From assembly GCA_031263535.1 (NCBI GenBank), contig JAISFO010000026.1, forward strand, positions 1 through 56,764: a stretch of 56,764 nt of DNA, in the 5' to 3' direction. The notes under the pieces were generated by a model. That model was not told where the DNA came from and ran no database searches. It was given only the letters and a program-made list of their open reading frames with translations. Within the stretch, counting starts at the first letter, position 1, and each line of letters begins with the position of its first letter. A program made the translations under genes and the position numbers. Shown piece by piece: positions 45,668 to 54,941 of this stretch. The DNA comes from Holosporales bacterium (GTDB taxonomy: Bacteria; Pseudomonadota; Alphaproteobacteria; UBA3830; JAIRWN01).

Positions 45668-47584
45668 ATGGCCAAAAGACGCAAGAAGTCTCGTTTACGC
45701 GGCAAGTCATCTAAAAGACGGTCAGGTTGGGTAAAGCTGGTATTTGCGACGCTGCTTACCGGAATGTCAGTGCTGTTTGTGCTATCAATTTTGTATTTGT
45801 ATGACCTTCCCAGTATAAACGATATTTCTCCCCCAACCAGAACGCCATGTATAATAATAAAGGCCGAGGATGGAACCTTGCTGGCAACCTATGGCGACGT
45901 TTTTCGTAAGCCAGTGAAGGCTCAAGAGCTTCCAATTTACGTCCCTCAGGCAATCATATCCATAGAAGACAAGCGGTTTTTTGATCACTGCGGGATTGAT
46001 GTTTGGGGGCTTTTACGCGCTGCATGGGCAAATTTTCGCGCACGCAGGTATGCTCAAGGAGGCTCAACCATAACTCAACAGCTTGCCAAAAACGCTTTCC
46101 TGTCGCCAGAAAGGTCGGTAAGACGCAAAATCCAAGAGGCAGTGCTGGCGCTGTGGCTTGAAAGGCGCTTTTCCAAGATGCAAATACTGACCATGTATCT
46201 TAACAGGGTATATTTCGGATCAGGAACCTATGGCATAGACGCGGCGGCATGGAAGTTTTTTCAAAAACCAGCTAAATCCTTAACGCTTTATGAGGCTGCT
46301 AAGCTTGCGGCTGTCCTGAAAAGCCCAGCTAAATACTCGCCGTTTAATAACCCTGATCAGGCAGATATGCGTGCGATAAAAGTTTTGGTCAGTATGATAC
46401 AAGCCGGATACGTTACACAAAAACAAGCTGAGCTGGCGATAAATAAGCATAGAGAGAACCTGCGACCTAGCGCTCATGGCGGGGAGGGGTACCGCTGCTT
46501 TACCGACTGGGTGATGGAGGCGATTGCCCAGCTGATTCCTTCAAGCAGCGAAGATTTGGTTGTAACTACTACGCTTAACTACAGGATGCAGACACATGCG
46601 GAAGCGGTTGTGGCAAAGCATATAAACAACCTAATAAAGCAAAATAAACAAGTGCCCCCTCAGGTTGCCCTTGTATGCATCGACGGATATGGGGCCATCA
46701 AGGCTATGCTGGGTGGATTTTCCTATAAGCTGTCCCAGTTTAATCGCGCAACGGCAGGGCGCCAAAGCGGCTCAGTTTTTAAATTTTTTGTGTTCCTTTC
46801 CGCCCTTGATAAGGGGCTTAGGCCGCATAATACGATAAGTGACCTTCCTTTAAGAATAGATGAGTGGTCCCCTAAAAATTATCACTGGGCAAGTAAGGGC
46901 GAAATATCGCTTAGTGATGCACTGGTTTTTTCGGTTAACACAGCTACGGTCAGGCTGGCCCGCAAACTGGGGTGTCAGTCGATAATCGACACAGCGCGTA
47001 CGCTTGGCATAAAAGGGCATTTACCCAACGACCTGACCTTGTCGCTGGGCAGCGGTAACACATCGCTGTTTGAGCTGGTTGACGCATATAATATCATTAA
47101 CACCCGAGGGGTCAGGATACCTGCTTACGCCATATCGAACATAAAAACGACCAGCGGCAAAATTCTCTACCAGAATCCGATTCAGGTAAATGCGAAAGTG
47201 TTCCCAGATCAGGTAGTGTTAAATATGCGCAAAATACTGACCAACGTAGTGGTGTACGGAACTGGTAAACGAAGCCAGCTGCCAATAAGTTCTTACGGTA
47301 AAACCGGCACCAGTAATAAAGGTCGCGACGCATGTTTTATTGGAGGGGCGCATTCATTCACTGCAGGTGTTTGGACAGGACATGATGATATGACCTCTAC
47401 GCAGAACCTTGGTGGAGTGCTTCCAGCAAGCATATGGCGTGACTTTATGCTTGCTTGCGTGGGCCTTGCATCATTTTTGAAAGCCTCTGATATTCCGCAG
47501 TTAAATTTGACCTCCTACCCTCAACTTGGGCGTGTGCCTAAAAATATAGGTGATCTTATTAACACTTTGGATGCTCGCAGATAA
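45668..47584 (+). CDS. Class A penicillin-binding protein (second copy)
   Basis: This bifunctional peptidoglycan synthase is 638 aa. A very basic cytoplasmic start (RRKKSRLRGKSSKRR) is followed by a membrane anchor (about residues 23-44), a glycosyltransferase domain with catalytic Glu in IEDKRFFDH (E100) and the QGGSTITQQLAKN loop, and a transpeptidase domain with SVFK (S369), SVNT and KTGTSN (K545). It is shorter than the PBP1A at 7991-10411 and lacks its OB-like insert, so it is a different PBP1 type, not a recent duplicate. Confidence 0.93.
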   Translation: MAKRRKKSRLRGKSSKRRSGWVKLVFATLLTGMSVLFVLSILYLYDLPSINDISPPTRTPCIIIKAEDGTLLATYGDVFRKPVKAQELPIYVPQAIISIEDKRFFDHCGIDVWGLLRAAWANFRARRYAQGGSTITQQLAKNAFLSPERSVRRKIQEAVLALWLERRFSKMQILTMYLNRVYFGSGTYGIDAAAWKFFQKPAKSLTLYEAAKLAAVLKSPAKYSPFNNPDQADMRAIKVLVSMIQAGYVTQKQAELAINKHRENLRPSAHGGEGYRCFTDWVMEAIAQLIPSSSEDLVVTTTLNYRMQTHAEAVVAKHINNLIKQNKQVPPQVALVCIDGYGAIKAMLGGFSYKLSQFNRATAGRQSGSVFKFFVFLSALDKGLRPHNTISDLPLRIDEWSPKNYHWASKGEISLSDALVFSVNTATVRLARKLGCQSIIDTARTLGIKGHLPNDLTLSLGSGNTSLFELVDAYNIINTRGVRIPAYAISNIKTTSGKILYQNPIQVNAKVFPDQVVLNMRKILTNVVVYGTGKRSQLPISSYGKTGTSNKGRDACFIGGAHSFTAGVWTGHDDMTSTQNLGGVLPASIWRDFMLACVGLASFLKASDIPQLNLTSYPQLGRVPKNIGDLINTLDARR

Positions 47585-47615
47585 TCTTCGCAATGCCGCT
47601 CGTTCATATTTTTTC

Positions 47616-47644
47616 TTAACAATAGGACAATTTTGTGTTATAAT
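47616..47644 (+). promoter_or_regulatory. ssrA promoter
   Basis: TTAACA (47616-47621) and a perfect TATAAT (47639-47644) are separated by 17 bases. They place transcription start near 47651, just before the permuted tmRNA. Confidence 0.75.
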
Positions 47645-47650
47645 ACTCAG

Positions 47651-47930
47651 TGTTGCATAAGCGACTATGGCGATAAACGTTATAAGTAATAGATGATTCG
47701 GACCCGGGGGCAGAACCCGGCACCTCCACCAAAACTGCGGGGGTGAATTAGGCTCGACGGGCATTGAAAGTTATGATTTTTGCTCGGCATTGTACCGCCG
47801 TTATCGGGCTAATTGATAAGTGCAAACGATTATGCACTGCCTGATATGCGCGTAGCAGCCTGACGGCTAACTACTAAGCGTTGAAAGCACGGTTCGGAGG
47901 GTGCCGGGTAACAGAACGCCCTCCATTAAG
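47651..47930 (+). ncRNA. ssrA: tmRNA, circularly permuted (two-piece type)
   Basis: tmRNA rescues stalled ribosomes. The acceptor piece comes first, with T stem CCGGG/CCCGG around a non-canonical loop and CACCTCC-ACCA ending at 47731. A short spacer follows, then the coding piece beginning GGGGGTG (47739-47745), which pairs with CACCTCC to form the acceptor stem. The tag reading frame starts at GCA 47822 and ends at TGA 47861-47863, encoding ANDYALPDMRVAA with the expected Ala-Ala end. A hairpin with GGAGGG/CCCTCC closes the coding piece near 47925. The outer boundaries are approximate. Permutation is a hallmark of alphaproteobacteria (also some cyanobacteria and betaproteobacteria). Confidence 0.93.
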
Positions 47931-48040
47931 TTTAATCCTGTATAACCGCCTCGTTCATCCTTAACTGTTGTGCTTTTTGTGCTTATGTGCTAGAAGCAAT
48001 GGTAAATTATTGGTTTATTGAAGAGTTTTAAAGGCGCTTA

Positions 48041-48655
48041 ATGACTAAAAGGATTCAAGCTAAACATAAGATAGATCGTCGCTTAGGGTTAAACCTGTGG
48101 GGGCGGGCAAAAAGTCCAGTGAATGACAGGGAGTATGGACCTGGGCAACATGGCATGAATCGCAAAAAACCTACTGATTATGCGGTACAGCTGAAAGCTA
48201 AACAGAAAGTAAAGGGCTACTACGGCAACATAGGAGAGCGACAATTCCGTTCTCTTTATCAGGAAGCAACCCGTAAGCATGGAGATACCAGCGAAAATCT
48301 TATCGAACTTTTAGAAAGACGGCTGGATGCTGTTATTTACAGAATGAAACTGGCTCCTACTGTTTTTTCAGCGCGCCAAATCGTCAATCACGGACACGTA
48401 AAGGTAAACGGCAAACGGGTTAACATTCCATCTTACAGAGTCAAGGACAGCGATACGATAGAACTAGTTGAAAAGATGCGTAATAACGTCGTCGTGCTGG
48501 AAGCAGTTCGCTCGGGCGAAAGCTCAGTTCCTCAGTATGTAGAGATCGATCACGGCTCTATGAAAGGCAAATTCATACATGCTCCTAAGCTGGTCGATGT
48601 TCCTTATCCTGTTATGATGGAGCCCAATCTTGTGGTTGAGTTCTACTCACGTTAA
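48041..48655 (+). CDS. rpsD: 30S ribosomal protein S4
   Basis: This 204-aa S4 protein nucleates 30S assembly. The N-terminal region [20 protein letters not shown] lacks the zinc-binding cysteines found in some S4 proteins. The S4 RNA-binding domain is seen at [11 protein letters not shown] and [20 protein letters not shown]. It is a single-gene unit here, followed by tRNA-Ala 22 bases after the stop. Confidence 0.97.
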   Translation: MTKRIQAKHKIDRRLGLNLWGRAKSPVNDREYGPGQHGMNRKKPTDYAVQLKAKQKVKGYYGNIGERQFRSLYQEATRKHGDTSENLIELLERRLDAVIYRMKLAPTVFSARQIVNHGHVKVNGKRVNIPSYRVKDSDTIELVEKMRNNVVVLEAVRSGESSVPQYVEIDHGSMKGKFIHAPKLVDVPYPVMMEPNLVVEFYSR

Positions 48656-48677
48656 CAGGTTTTAAAGTACGCCAAAA

Positions 48678-48753
<76 letters not shown>

Positions 48754-48912
48754 GTAGTTTTGCTGGATTTGTTGGTGATTTCGTTTTTTAGGATTGTTTA
48801 AGGTTTTATATTTTATCCAACTACTGTCCAACTCTTTATAAGAAAATCACTGAAGTTTCTGTAAATTTCAATAATATTGGTAAGCATTGATTAATGCTAT
48901 AAGGAACTACTT

Positions 48913-49839
48913 TTGGTTGAATGTTTATCTAGGAATAAAGACATGAGCCTTAGAAAATTGACTGCAGAGGAGAAAAAAGAGTTAAAGGAGTTACAAGAGA
49001 AATATCCTTTAAAGGTCGAAAGATATCTGGACATAGATACAGTTCTGGTTTTGGAGCTGCCGTATCTTATGCTTGGGATAGACATGAAAGGATATAACCC
49101 AGCAGGGGGTTATGGCGGAATTGTGGAGCATTCTTTAATAAAAGAAGCTGATGAGATTATTGACAGCGCTGTTTTGGCCAACAAGCTTGAGCTTCAAAAG
49201 CGAGAAATAGTAGGCTTTAAGGCCGACCAGATTAGATACGAATATAGTCCTTATTTACTGCCATTGAAATTAAGTATTAAAGATGACAAACCTGAAGATA
49301 TTAAACGCACGATTGAATATGCGTCTGCGTTGTCCTCATTACCTCATAAGGTAATTTATAAAATTTTTAACATAATAGATGTGATTAGCTGGCTGGATAA
49401 GGAGAAGGCCATAGATCCAAGATTCCCTCTGAGCTTACCCAAGAAGCTAGTGAAGCATCATAAGAAGAAGCATGAGATTGTTCAGTATCATAATTTGGAG
49501 TGGCTGAGTTCACAAAAGCTAGATTACGTAAGGTTTTTGAATTATTTAGCTGGAAATAAATTAGAAGGAATAAAGTCAAAGTCAATAAAAATCAAAGATA
49601 TCAAAGACCAAAGCGCTTGGGGAAAGGTGGTGACTGCTCTCAAAGAGATAGGATTATCGGTTAATCACAAAGAAAACAGCAATATCCTTAAGTTCAGTTT
49701 TCCAAATCATAAAGGGGAAACGGAGAAAGTAGAGATTTCGTTTAATCTCTTGGAATCAATTATTACCCTTCTCAAAGGTAGCCAAGAATGCTGGAAAAGG
49801 CAGTCAAAAGCGCCTAAAAAAGTTCTAAATAAGCCTTAA
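48913..49839 (+). CDS. Hypothetical protein, element-encoded (308 aa)
   Basis: I do not recognise a family. TTG 48913 has AAGGA (48901-48905) 7 bases upstream; an alternative ATG at 48943 has AGGA nearby. The protein is lysine- and glutamate-rich and probably cytoplasmic. It starts with a charged helix (RKLTAEEKKELKELQEKY), then a hydrophobic VLVLELPYLMLGIDMKGYNP stretch and a histidine/lysine-rich HHKKKHE segment. It has no visible tyrosine- or serine-recombinase motif, so it is not an obvious integrase although it is next to the tRNA. The 159 bases before it show no other gene. Confidence 0.7.
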   Translation: MVECLSRNKDMSLRKLTAEEKKELKELQEKYPLKVERYLDIDTVLVLELPYLMLGIDMKGYNPAGGYGGIVEHSLIKEADEIIDSAVLANKLELQKREIVGFKADQIRYEYSPYLLPLKLSIKDDKPEDIKRTIEYASALSSLPHKVIYKIFNIIDVISWLDKEKAIDPRFPLSLPKKLVKHHKKKHEIVQYHNLEWLSSQKLDYVRFLNYLAGNKLEGIKSKSIKIKDIKDQSAWGKVVTALKEIGLSVNHKENSNILKFSFPNHKGETEKVEISFNLLESIITLLKGSQECWKRQSKAPKKVLNKP

Positions 49840-49851
49840 CGCTTAAAATAG

Positions 49852-50072
49852 CTGACGACCGTCGTAAAAGATGATCTGCATTTGTTGCATGATTACAACA
49901 TCGTGGGTAGTCCAAGAAATCTGCCTATTTGAAGTCATTGAGACGCTGAAATTTAACGGCTGCCGTTACGACGGTCGTCAGTTAATTCTGTTTTGATGCG
50001 TAGCAGTCTAAAACCCAAGCCAAGACTGGTTTTAACTGACCATACAGGAACGACGGTCGTTACGACCGTCGT
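49852..50072. repeat. Family of GC-rich inverted repeats (ACGACsGTCGT x4)
   Basis: ACGACCGTCGT occurs at 49855-49865 and 50062-50072, and its reverse complement ACGACGGTCGT at 49968-49978 and 50050-50060. CTGACGACCGTCGTAA (49852-49867) is a perfect inverted copy of 49966-49981, and 50050-50072 is a perfect hairpin with a one-base loop. The 338 noncoding bases from 49840 to 50177 hold only these repeats and a small TGTTG/CAACA dyad near 49885. They stand directly before the AlpA-like gene, so a regulator operator array, origin or recombination site is possible. Confidence 0.85.
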
Positions 50073-50177
50073 AAAATAGACATCAATCTCGCACTTTTCC
50101 TAGAGTTTTTCGATGTATATTGTTGTTGCATCTGAATTAAGTAGGTGCTTGATGAATGTTTTTTTAAGGAGTTTTGT

Positions 50178-50420
50178 ATGGATTTTAGAATTTTGTTCAA
50201 AGACTGGAAGTCGCCCTATATCACGAGGGACGAATTGTACGCTGTGACAGGCGGAATGCTGCGGGCAAAAACAATGCGAACGTACGACAGCGAAGGCAAA
50301 GGCATAAAAGGGAAGGAGAACATCGGATACAAGCAAGTCGCCTACCCCGTTGAAAGCGTCATTGAGTATCTCGAGCAAAGAGCGGCTAAGAAACCTAAAA
50401 AGCCAGAGGTGGCTCGATGA
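50178..50420 (+). CDS. AlpA/excisionase-like small DNA-binding protein
   Basis: This 80-aa protein starts at ATG 50178 with AAGGAG upstream. It reads YITRDELYAVTGGMLRAKTM then IGYKQVAYPVESVIEYLEQR, the winged-helix pattern of AlpA/excisionase-type proteins (an N-terminal LTRxEL..TG helix and a VAYP..SVIEYL end). Such proteins regulate or excise integrated elements. It lies just after the ACGACsGTCGT repeats, which are candidate binding sites, and overlaps the DUF927 gene by 4 bases. Confidence 0.7.
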   Translation: MDFRILFKDWKSPYITRDELYAVTGGMLRAKTMRTYDSEGKGIKGKENIGYKQVAYPVESVIEYLEQRAAKKPKKPEVAR

Positions 50421-52441
50421 TTGATAAAGATGTAACAACCGCCCCCGCTGATGAGCAAGGGGCAAATTCAAAAATCGAGGATGATTCTATCAAATCTACG
50501 GCTGATTCCAAGCCTATTAGTGAAGCGAATCAAGATTTACCTAAGTCTATCTTTGGTGGCGTTCCCAATACGAGTGTTACTGACAAACCGGTCAATAGCT
50601 TGGGGGGACCTAATACAGAGTCGTGTGGCGTTGAGTGTCTTAATATGATCATCGATCAAAATGATGACCGATTGGTGAGGGTGGAAATCCAGACGGAAGC
50701 TGATACCTCACGAGTTGTTGATATTCCTAGAGAGTTGCTCTCGGGAAAAAGAGGAGAACTGCTCATACCATTTCTCGAAAGTAAAGGCCTGCGTCGAGGG
50801 ACGAAACAGAAAATAATTGATCACATATATTCCAAGGAATCTGGTCTACGTAGGATAAAGCTCTTCGACCAAAGTGGGTGGCATTCATATGAGGGTGAAC
50901 TCTTTTATATAACTTCTGAGGACGTAAGCTACATTGCTGATCCGCTATCATTAGCTAGAACGGTTAGTAATATTTCTTATGAGATGGCCACCCAATCTCC
51001 TATGGGAAGATCACCAGCAGAATGGGATGCTAATGTGGGGAAGTACTTATTTGGCAATCCACTTCTGCAAGCGGCTACCTATTACGCGTTGACTGCTTCG
51101 CTGTTGCCTTTTGTTCCAATTGCGATTGCACCTATTTTTAATTTGGTGGGGCAATCGCGTAAGGGGAAAAGCACCGCTTTGAAATTAGCTTTGTCGCTTT
51201 ATCGCAAGCCTAGCAATAATGCTTTTTTCACTTGGAATAGCACCTGTAACGATATGGAGAATAAGGCACTCGAAAATAATAACACCGTTGTTGTCTATGA
51301 TGAGATGCATTTTTGTTGCGATCATGCAGGTGAAATCGACAAATTTGTTTTTGCTGCTAGTTCTGGATTAGAAAGGGGGCGTTGTCTGAAATCCGGTAGC
51401 TCAAAAAAGCAGAAGGCTTACCAGTGCACGATTCTCAGCTCTTCAGAAAAATCGTTTGAGCAGATAATGAATTCGGCCAAGAAACCAGTAATAGAAGGAA
51501 GCTTATCAAGGATAGTTGATTTTGACATTACATGGTTGAGAACCGATAGCGTAGTACAAAACCTACACGGTCACGAGAATTTGACTTCTCTGTGTGCAGC
51601 TATAATAGGTGGGGTTGAGCAGAACTTTGGAGGTATTGCTCACGCTTTTGTGAGGGAGTTGTTGAGTCATCCTGATGTCAACTACGATCAGGATAAACTT
51701 ATTGAATTTGTGAACAAATACTTCAATGAGGCACGGGATAGTATTCTCGTAAGCTATAAAGGCATGGATATCGATCACATATTACGAGAGAGGTTAACTA
51801 TTCCAATTTGTCAGCAGGCGATTGGCTTGATGGCTCTTGATTTGAGAGCGATAACCTTAGGTTCAATAGACAAGAGGAAGGCGAGAGAGGATATTCTTAG
51901 CAGTGCGCTGGCTATAAGGAATTCGATATGTGAGGCTTGGTTTGAGAGGGATAGTATTTGCGAAAGTAGGGAGGAATTTATTATCGACTCCTTCCTGACT
52001 AAGTTAAAAGCCAATAACGGGAGATTCCCCATTGTTAAAAGAAACACAAGCCAAAGCGTTGTTACGCTACATGATCAGATAGGGGTATTAACTCCTTCCT
52101 GGGGGTGGAGGATGTTAAATCATGAGGACACCACTTATTTTATCATTAGGGATTCTTTTAAGAGTGAGTTTTGTAAAGATGTCTCTGCCCGGAATCTGCT
52201 GTTAGCGTTAGAAAATATGAAGTGGCTGCAGAGGGAGAATTGGGCGAATAAGAAAAGGCAGAAGACACTTATTAGTCGGGTATCGATCGACCATGCCCGT
52301 TTATGTGTTTATAAGATCGTTATACCAATGCCAGAAGGTGAAACTCGTGAGGTAGATGAGGGCGAAGAGGCCGAGACAGGCAGATGCACTAATAGTATTA
52401 GTTGGAAAGAAAAACGCCAGCAGCAAGGTCTTATGAATTAA
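50417..52441 (+). CDS. DUF927-type NTPase/helicase of mobile element
   Basis: This 674-aa protein has a disordered N terminus (about 80 residues rich in S, D, N and T), the SGW motif in RIKLFDQSGWHSYEGELFYI, a Walker A GQSRKGKS (residues 245-252) and a Walker B-like VVVYDEMHF. DUF927 proteins accompany primases in phages, satellites and plasmids and probably act as replicative helicases. It overlaps the AlpA-like gene by 4 bases, and the primase starts at the base after its stop codon. A frameshifted paralogue lies at the left end of the window. Confidence 0.85.
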   Translation: MIDKDVTTAPADEQGANSKIEDDSIKSTADSKPISEANQDLPKSIFGGVPNTSVTDKPVNSLGGPNTESCGVECLNMIIDQNDDRLVRVEIQTEADTSRVVDIPRELLSGKRGELLIPFLESKGLRRGTKQKIIDHIYSKESGLRRIKLFDQSGWHSYEGELFYITSEDVSYIADPLSLARTVSNISYEMATQSPMGRSPAEWDANVGKYLFGNPLLQAATYYALTASLLPFVPIAIAPIFNLVGQSRKGKSTALKLALSLYRKPSNNAFFTWNSTCNDMENKALENNNTVVVYDEMHFCCDHAGEIDKFVFAASSGLERGRCLKSGSSKKQKAYQCTILSSSEKSFEQIMNSAKKPVIEGSLSRIVDFDITWLRTDSVVQNLHGHENLTSLCAAIIGGVEQNFGGIAHAFVRELLSHPDVNYDQDKLIEFVNKYFNEARDSILVSYKGMDIDHILRERLTIPICQQAIGLMALDLRAITLGSIDKRKAREDILSSALAIRNSICEAWFERDSICESREEFIIDSFLTKLKANNGRFPIVKRNTSQSVVTLHDQIGVLTPSWGWRMLNHEDTTYFIIRDSFKSEFCKDVSARNLLLALENMKWLQRENWANKKRQKTLISRVSIDHARLCVYKIVIPMPEGETREVDEGEEAETGRCTNSISWKEKRQQQGLMN

Positions 52442-54553
52442 ATGGACAGAGTAAAATCTGGACCTCCCGACTGGATTGATCGCAAAGCCAGAATTATAGC
52501 CAACAACGATTGTCCTAGTGTCGCGAGAATGCTGGGTTTGAAGGTATATAGAAAGGGTAGTAACTACCTAACCCACTGCATTAATCCCGCACATGATGAT
52601 AGAACCCCGTCTCTAATTCTTAACCAAGCTGGCTATTACTGTTTTGGTTGTAATACGAAGGGGTCGGTAATCAATCTTGTTGAGAATGTTAAGAGGGTAG
52701 ACTTTTATGGTGCGATGGATGTTCTTGACGGTGGACACTCGTGTCGTAGTTCATGCGCACAGACTCGTCTGGTATCGAAAGACACCCCCCCCAGAACAGT
52801 CTCAACTGGTAAGGCAGCAGCATACAAGACGAGTCTGGTAAAAAATAACTCATCAGTCCAAATGCAGTTGGTTCCAGCTGAGTACCTGCAGGATATTAAT
52901 AACTTGCTGCAATTAACAAAGAAAGGCCGACACCCTTACTTAGAAGAGAAGGGGCTTCATAATATTGACGTTGAGGTGTGTGAAAGAGAATTCATCTTCT
53001 TCAACAAGCTGACCATTCCCGCTGGGAGCTTAATTATCCCCTGCTATGACTTCAACTTGGAACGGCGAAACATTCAGTACATTCTTCCTTACAAAAACAA
53101 GGAAGGGGAGTTTGAGAAGAAATTTCTTTTTAATCTGCCATTTATGAATCTGTTTGCTCTCATTAAAGGAGGAGCGCCTAATTCTACAGTGTTGTGCGAG
53201 GGATATGCTACTGGCTTAACAATAAACCTTCTGTTGAACTGGCCAGTGATGGTGGCCTTGAACTGTCATAATTTAGTGAATGTGTGTGCGGGGATTAAGG
53301 GAGCCTATAAGGCGTGTAAAAAGTCTCAACCGAGGATTTCTCCCAGCTTACACTTTTGCAGTAAGGACATAGTTTTCATTTTTGCCGATAGCGATGATAA
53401 CGGAATAAAGAACGCTGAGAAGACGAAATTCCCGTATATTCACGTGCCGTTTACAGAGGAGGACAAGCTTGCTTTTAAAGAATTGAAAGGAGACAGTTCG
53501 CGCAATCCGACAGATATTAACGACTATTACCAATTGTATGGAGACAAAAGAGCAAGGAGGCTTGTTGCTGCTCTAGCAAAAGAGAAGTTTGGTGTAGCCT
53601 TAAATATAGAAACAACCTCACCTGAAACATCTACAATTGAGGAGCCTTCATTTGAATCGGTTTTAAATGAATCAAGTGAGGAATATTCGTTTGATGACGT
53701 CTTGAATAATACGCTTTCAGAGACGTCTGAATCAAGTGTGGCGAACTTAAAAGAAAGTGCACAAACTCTTCTAGTATTGAGTGAAGAAAACTCAACAGAC
53801 TCGTCTGGTAAAGATAATGAGCCAAGTAAGGATACTTACTTTTCTAAAGACGCCTCCCTACCAGAGATAATAAAACTCCTATTGAGTCGTTGTAGCACGC
53901 AACAAACACACCCTTATTTAAAGTCGCGGGGGTTAGAACCACACAACTGCAAAGTGCTGCAGGAAGATTTGTGTATGAACGGCCAACTTATTCTCCCCAA
54001 AGGGATTTTAGTGGTGGAGTACTTTGACTTCACTTTAACAAACTCTCTTGTTAATGATAAGTACTGGGGTATTGAGTTGTTCTCACATCTTAGCGAGGAT
54101 GGAATTAATTTTCCCTCAACTAAACTACAGTTTGGTAATGGTAAAGGACACGGCTTCTTTTCTATCCCCGAAAATGCAAGCTTTCCGTTAGGTGAGGAGC
54201 AACAAGAAACCGTAAAGAGAAGAATCTATTGTGAGGGGTTTGCTAACGCCCTGACAGTCAGCAGAGTAATAGGAAGTGAAGTCATATGCTTATCCGACTA
54301 TAGGCATATCTATAAACAACGTCGCCGAGAAGGAGAGGTCTTCCTCTCTTGTACAGAGGGGGCTCAAATAGATGCAGGAAGAAAATTTCAAAGCATTCCC
54401 ATTTACATACATTTTGATTCCAAGGAACTCAGAATTTTTGAGAGCTTATTTCCCTCCCCCCCTAGAGCCAAAGATATTAACGACTACTATATTACCTTCG
54501 GACAAAACAAAACTCGGAATGTTCTAACAGCGTTAATAGAAAAAATCTCATAG
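52442..54553 (+). CDS. Primase with CHC2 zinc finger and two Toprim-like modules
   Basis: This 703-aa protein starts with a CHC2-type zinc finger (C46, H51, C67, C70). A first Toprim module follows with VLCEGYATG (E253) and IFADSDDNG (D316, D318). A second, diverged module has IYCEGFANA (E598) and IHFDSKE (D659, with Lys at the second Asp position). Flanking motifs repeat too: HPYL at 164 and 490, and DINDYY at 358 and 678. This shows internal duplication, with the second copy probably catalytically dead. The linker (about 390-480) is a Ser/Glu-rich low-complexity stretch. It starts at the base after the DUF927 stop. Confidence 0.85.
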   Translation: MDRVKSGPPDWIDRKARIIANNDCPSVARMLGLKVYRKGSNYLTHCINPAHDDRTPSLILNQAGYYCFGCNTKGSVINLVENVKRVDFYGAMDVLDGGHSCRSSCAQTRLVSKDTPPRTVSTGKAAAYKTSLVKNNSSVQMQLVPAEYLQDINNLLQLTKKGRHPYLEEKGLHNIDVEVCEREFIFFNKLTIPAGSLIIPCYDFNLERRNIQYILPYKNKEGEFEKKFLFNLPFMNLFALIKGGAPNSTVLCEGYATGLTINLLLNWPVMVALNCHNLVNVCAGIKGAYKACKKSQPRISPSLHFCSKDIVFIFADSDDNGIKNAEKTKFPYIHVPFTEEDKLAFKELKGDSSRNPTDINDYYQLYGDKRARRLVAALAKEKFGVALNIETTSPETSTIEEPSFESVLNESSEEYSFDDVLNNTLSETSESSVANLKESAQTLLVLSEENSTDSSGKDNEPSKDTYFSKDASLPEIIKLLLSRCSTQQTHPYLKSRGLEPHNCKVLQEDLCMNGQLILPKGILVVEYFDFTLTNSLVNDKYWGIELFSHLSEDGINFPSTKLQFGNGKGHGFFSIPENASFPLGEEQQETVKRRIYCEGFANALTVSRVIGSEVICLSDYRHIYKQRRREGEVFLSCTEGAQIDAGRKFQSIPIYIHFDSKELRIFESLFPSPPRAKDINDYYITFGQNKTRNVLTALIEKIS
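52760..53810 (+). repeat. 15-bp repeat CAGACTCGTCTGGTA inside the primase gene
   Basis: The identical 15-mer occurs at 52760-52774 and 53796-53810, in different reading frames. A close version (AAGACGAGTCTGGTA) lies at 52826-52840, and a further one (CAGACTAGTCTGGTT) at 55163-55177 outside the gene. Each core is a near-palindrome, AGAC-n-GTCT. Confidence 0.7.
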
Positions 54554-54669
54554 GTTGGCTAGGTTGGCTAGGTAGACCTTATAGTGTGGCTAGCTTTTGT
54601 GCCAAGCAAAAATGGCTCTGGAAGGCGATTAGAGAGCAGGTTGGCTAGATTGGCTAGGTTGGCTAGGTC
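54551..54669 (+). repeat. Iteron-like 9-bp repeats TAGGTTGGC, first cluster
   Basis: TAGGTTGGC is repeated in tandem at 54551-54568, and again at 54637-54663 (three units, two with single changes). The first block begins just before the primase stop codon. Two clusters of direct 9-mers next to a primase gene resemble replication-initiator iterons. Confidence 0.75.
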
Positions 54670-54809
54670 ATTTTCAAGTGTTATACATACACAACTATAT
54701 GTAAGTTGTTTTAGGCAATTTTGTCAACAACTAAAAAAAGGGGGGAATAATTATTCTATAAGGAAAAAGCTTCGGAACGCTAATATAGAGAAGAGAGAGA
54801 GAAAGAAGA

Positions 54810-54838
54810 TTCTTCTTCTTCTTCTTCTTCTTCTTCTT
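54810..54838 (+). repeat. TTC microsatellite
   Basis: About ten TTC units run here, directly after a purine-rich GA stretch (54788-54808) and before an AT-rich stretch to about 54905. Such a polypurine/polypyrimidine block can unwind easily. Confidence 0.85.
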
Positions 54839-54941
54839 TATCCTCCTCTATTGCTTTCTGTGCAATTGCTTCAATTTTATTTAGTTTTTACATTTTTAGT
54901 TATCAACTCGTTTCCGCGTATATGATCTCCGTAAGCAGCTA

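Noticed and set aside
48754-48912. attL-like repeat of the tRNA-Ala 3' end
   Set aside because: I found no second copy of the tRNA 3' end inside the window; the partner site would lie outside.
54584-54925. 113-aa open frame in the iteron region
   Set aside because: It is made of repeat translation (RLARLARLARS) and a leucine run from the TTC microsatellite, with no ribosome-binding site.
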